From contig CM074863.1 in NCBI GenBank assembly GCA_037501455.1, positions 62,911,501 to 62,975,500 of the forward strand: a stretch of DNA of 64,000 bases, read 5' to 3'. The position numbers and the translations under genes were made by a program. The notes below the pieces were generated by a model. That model worked only from the letters and a program-made list of their open reading frames with translations, searched no databases and was not told where the DNA came from. The DNA comes from Lantana camara. Taxonomy: Eukaryota > Streptophyta > Magnoliopsida > Lamiales > Verbenaceae. Positions 60,694 to 64,000 of this stretch are shown piece after piece (position 1 is the stretch's first letter; each line of letters opens with the position of its first letter).

Positions 60694-61340
60694 AGATAAT
60701 CCTGAAAAGATCAAGGCCATTTTGGATATCCCATGCCATTTTGGATATCCCATCCCCTCGCAATCTCAGGGAGGTACAAGTGTTAGTGGGAAAGAAAATC
60801 TCGTTGAACCGATTCATCTCCCGCTCAGCGGACATAAATCTCCCTTTTTTCAAAATTCTATGCAACGCTCGAAATTTCTCTTGGACTGAAGAATTTGAAA
60901 AGGCTTTGCAAGATATGAAAGCCTACCTTTCGAGCGCTCCCCTCCTGATAAAACCCGTGGCAGGTGAAAACTTATTTGTGTACCTTTCTGTCTACGCTGA
61001 GGCCACGAGAGCAGTTTTGGTAACTGTACGCGAGCGCAAACACCTACCTGTCTATTACTTAAGTAAAACGTTGCAAGGCGCTGAAAAGAAGTATTTGGAA
61101 ATTGAAAAGTTTGCTTTTGCCCTTATTAATGCATCAAGGAGGCTGAGGCCTTATTTCCAAGCACACTTAATCATCGTCCTTACGGATCAACCTTTGAAAC
61201 AAGTTCTATCCAAGCCAGATGTCTCCGGAAGGCTGATAAAATGGGCCATTGAATTGAGCCAGTTTGACCTAAGCTTCGAGCCTAGAACGGCCATACAAGC
61301 ACAAATAGTTGTGGATTTACTGGTTGAACGCTTTGGTTTA
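60689..61340 (+). pseudogene. Tat RNase H (first)
   Basis: After the 19-bp duplication the frame gives SPRNLREVQVLVGKKISLNR, FSWTEEFEKALQDMKAYLSS, and the RNase H body with HLPVYYLSKTLQGAEKKYLE and LTDQPLKQVLSKPDVSGRL. The first catalytic position, usually in YLSVS..A, is degenerate (YLSVYAEATRAVL). Degrades RNA in RNA-DNA hybrids. Confidence 0.85.
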
Positions 61341-61359
61341 GAGCCTGCTATTCCTGAAA

Positions 61360-61790
61360 ATGACGGTCTATGGGTCCTGGACACAGATGGCTCCTCGACC
61401 TCTCAAGGGGGGAGGGGGAGCAGGGGTGACCCTCAGAGATCCCAACGGAGTTGAAATCGACTTTGCAATTAGGTTGGATTTCCAAGTTACGAACAATGAA
61501 ACAGAGTACGAGGCTCTCATACAAGGGTTGAGAATTGCTTTTCAGAGTGGAGCTTCCAGGGTCACGGCTTATGTTGATTCGCAGTTGATTTCAAGTCAAA
61601 TTGAAGGAACATATGAGGTTCGAGAAGCCACCATGGTGCAATACTTTGAAAAAGCAAAAGAGATAATCAGAAAGTTCAAGGAATTTCACTTGCTCCAAGT
61701 CCCCTGAGCGGAGAACGAGTGTGTAGACAGTTTGTCCAAATTCGCTTCTGCCCTCGAAGGATCCTATGAACATTCTATCACATTTCTCAG
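61360..61790 (+). pseudogene. Second, archaeal-like RNase H (Tat hallmark)
   Basis: WVLDTDGSS starts the fold. LDFQVTNNETEYEALIQGLR supplies the Glu, AYVDSQLISSQI the next Asp, and after a stop ECVDSLSKFASAL the last Asp. A frame change sits near 61400 in the Gly-rich turn. This extra domain between RNase H and integrase is found in Tat elements and identifies the lineage. Confidence 0.9.
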
Positions 61791-61809
61791 AACGGAGGGA
61801 CCGCTAATT

Positions 61810-62938
61810 TAGAGGAAAGAGCCCGACCGAGCGGTAGCTATAATTGATCCCACCGAGCCCTGTTGGCTCGATGACATTGTCAGATTCCTTAAAGATGGTA
61901 CCTGCCCGACTGACAAAGTGGAGGTATGGAAAATTCGGAAAAAAGCCCTTCGTTTCTCTCTGGACAACGAGGGTAGACTCTTCAAGAAATCCTTCCAAGG
62001 CCCACCAATGAGATGTTTGAGGCCCTCGCATGCCAAAGAGACCCTCGAGCACGTTCACGAAGGGAGTTGTGGGAATCACTCTGGGGGGCGCATTCTTACC
62101 AAGAAGATACTGAGGAGTGGATTCTATTGGCCCACAGTCCTCGAAGATTCCATAGCATTTTCCAGGAAATGTCCTAAGTGCCAATTTCACTCTAGTGTTA
62201 CCCAATGGTTGTTGCAAAAACCACCTTTAGGGTGGTACGGGATTTCATATGGAAAAACATTATTTGCAGGTATGACATTCCGAGGGTGCTTATTTTGGAT
62301 AACGGATCCCAATTCATAGCAGTTCATACCCGGGAATGGTGCTCGGAGTTAGGTATTGAGCAATGCTTCACCTCCGTGGGCCACCCTCAAGCCAACGGTC
62401 AAGCAGAAGTCACCAAAAGGATCATTTTACAACATCTAAAAGCCATGCTTGAGAGCAAAAAGAGCGAGTGGGCCGAGAAATTACAAGGGGCTTTATAGGC
62501 TTATCGCACCACCCTACGAGCGGCTACTGGAGAAACCCCTTACTCACTTGTCTATGGCTCAGAAGCGATGATACCAGCAGAAGTTGCACATGAATCCGCT
62601 CGAGTGGCATATTTCAAGCCCAGAGCAAACGAGGATAACAGGGCCCTGGAGTTGGATCTTGTGGAAGAGAAAAGGGACAAGGCATGGGCACGAATTCATG
62701 AGTACAAAGCATCCGTCGCTCGACAAGCGGGTTAGAGAAAGAACTTTCCTGCTGGGAGACTTAGTTTTAAAGAAGGTTGAAGTCTCAAAGCATGTGGGAA
62801 AGTTGGACCCCAACTTGGAAGACCCCTACAAAGTTATACAAATCAGAGCTAACAACACATACATGCTAGAGACACTCCAGGGCGAGCGTCTCCCGCGTTC
62901 GTGGAATGCTTGCAACCTACGAAGGTTTTATGTTTAAT
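61810..62938 (+). pseudogene. Tat integrase with core deletion
   Basis: The zinc domain is complete: HVHEGSCGNHSGG ... KCPKCQ (about 62050-62185). Directly after FHSSVTQW the sequence jumps to FIWKNIICRYDIPRVLILDN, so roughly 70 residues of the core, with the first catalytic Asp, are missing. The second Asp (LDNGSQF) and the Glu (HPQANGQAEVTKR) remain. The C-terminal part (RERTFLLGDLVLKKVE, NACNLRRFYV) ends at 62938. There are several frame changes and a stop near 62496. Confidence 0.88.
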
Positions 62939-64000
62939 TACTTATAACTTTGTAAAAAACCCATTTCTGGGCTCTGTGTATTTCCTGTTTACAAGTGTTA
63001 TCTATTGAAGCTATTTTTATGTGTGAAATGTCTTTTGAGGATGGTAAGTGATTCCCCCCTCGAAAACCTAGGCAATCGCCACATAGGTCCGAGGCGCACG
63101 AATCCCCCTTTCGAGATCCCAGCTAGAGGTCCACCCTCTTTGGGAATTAATCAAACGATGGCCATGAGGCGAAGAACGAGCCTAACCAGATCTCGCTGCC
63201 AGTTAGCGCTCAAACCCTACAACATTTGGGAGGAAACTTTTAGACAAGTTTCCACAAGTCTTGACCAAGGCTCCCTCGAAAATGGGACCCTCGTAGCAAA
63301 AATCCCTCGCATTCAAGCGCTGGGATGGAAAACTTTTTGACAAGTTTTCACAAGTCTAGACCCTTACGTCTGCGATGACTTGTTAAAATTCCTAAGTGAC
63401 CAACAATTCGCAACTAGCTCGCGAGTGTGCATGTACAACACTTGGTAAATGTTGTAAAGAGCCTAATGTGCCTACACGAATGCCCTAGTAGGCGCGGGTT
63501 GCTTATCAAACAAGCACCCGGTGCTTGAGATTGGGACTCGTTACATGCCTTGATCAAGCTACATCCTACAAGGGAGAATCGTTTAGACAAGCTTCTGCAA
63601 GTCCCTAACCAAGGTACCCTCAAAGCAGGACCATCGTGTTAGTCAAGGGCTCACCACAGACCCTTTTCCCCTACTTAGGAAATTTTCACAAGTCTTGAAT
63701 CAGGGCATTCTCAAGGTAAGACCCTTGTATTTACTCAAAGACTTAGCAAAATTTTCCAAGTTTTATGTCATTTTTACTTGGCTTATTAATTGAAATCTTA
63801 ACATGATAAGATTTTGATAAAACAAGCTCAAAGTAAGAATTCATGGCATAACATTACAAAAGGTAAAAAACACCCAATCATGAAAAATAAACTTTCATTA
63901 ACAATCAAGTAAAGTGTATAAGGCTGCAAAACAAAGGCACCATGGCCCATGGAATTCATCAGAAAAAAAAAAAAAAAACAGAGAAAGTACAGGGAAATTT
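62939..64000 (+). repeat. 3' untranslated region of the Tat element with degenerate repeats
   Basis: At least four diverged copies of a unit with GACAAGTTTYCACAAGTC (63243, 63339, 63585, 63679) are each followed within 30-50 bp by a CCCTCGAAAATGGGACC-like stretch. Spacing is irregular (about 90-250 bp). Tandem repeats before the 3' LTR are common in Tat elements. A 17-A run lies at 63964-63979. The PPT and 3' LTR are not reached. Confidence 0.65.

Larger units (their letters stand above)
24510..64000 (+). mobile_element. Ty3/gypsy Tat-type element (3' LTR beyond the window), split by L3
   Basis: The parts in order are LTR 24510-25358, primer site 25363-25380, gag 25437-26125 and 57695-58800, protease 59120-59600, RT 59962-60690, RNase H to about 61340, second RNase H 61360-61790, integrase 61810-62938 and 3' untranslated region to the edge. 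The second RNase H is the hallmark of the Tat lineage. L3 (26126-57689) is inserted in gag with a perfect TCCAC duplication. AGACT at 24505-24509 is the candidate left target sequence; its partner should follow the 3' LTR outside the window. Confidence 0.85.

Overview
This window is repeat-only DNA from a plant nuclear genome, most likely a eudicot with a large, retrotransposon-rich genome. The evidence is plant-type LTR retrotransposons throughout: Ty3/gypsy chromoviruses with very long LTRs, a Ty3/gypsy Tat-type element with the extra archaeal-like RNase H, and several Ty1/copia elements, with primer-binding sites matching initiator tRNA-Met. I found no cellular protein gene, rRNA, tRNA or CRISPR array. 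The species cannot be named from the sequence.

Layout. 1-3009: two gypsy-type LTR ends, the first apparently inserted in the second. 3010-3754: AT-rich sequence with no gene. 3755-12237: the left part of a + strand copia element (E0), broken by a solo LTR (3983-6856) and a deleted - strand gypsy element (6899-10585). From 12238 rightwards the window is a nest in which each element interrupts the previous one: copia A (- strand, 12238), copia B (- strand, 16028), copia C LTR (+ strand, 17118, itself holding two solo gypsy LTRs), a Tat element (+ strand, 24510 to beyond the window), a Tekay/Del-like chromovirus called L3 here (+ strand, 26126-57689), copia D (- strand, 36880-56878), and a LARD-type non-autonomous gypsy derivative (+ strand, 36982-46647). 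Counting E0, this is eight levels. Perfect 5-bp target-site duplications support L3, the LARD and three solo LTRs. One 5/4-matching duplication supports copia D. The outer four levels have only their left halves in the window.

No element in view keeps an intact coding capacity. L3 keeps almost all of pol in one frame with two nonsense codons, but a deletion fused its 5' LTR directly to the end of protease. The Tat element has gag, protease, RT, RNase H, a second RNase H and integrase in order, but with many frame changes, a catalytic Asp to Asn change in protease and a deletion in the integrase core. Copia D, E0 and the - strand gypsy gag are decayed.

The most interesting signals are non-coding. 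(1) The LARD carries a tandem array of 12 short hairpins just before its polypurine tract. The stems change sequence while staying paired and the loops are constrained. A smaller homologous array sits at the same place in the - strand gypsy element. (2) Several gypsy LTR families carry clusters of 12-20 bp palindromic boxes about 1-1.5 kb into the LTR, with different sequences in each family but preserved symmetry. (3) Copia D has a duplicated, GC-rich, highly self-complementary leader and a cluster of G-boxes (CACGTG) upstream of its TATA box. (4) A 69-bp block is identical between otherwise diverged LTR families. All identities and structures were judged by eye; nothing was computed.
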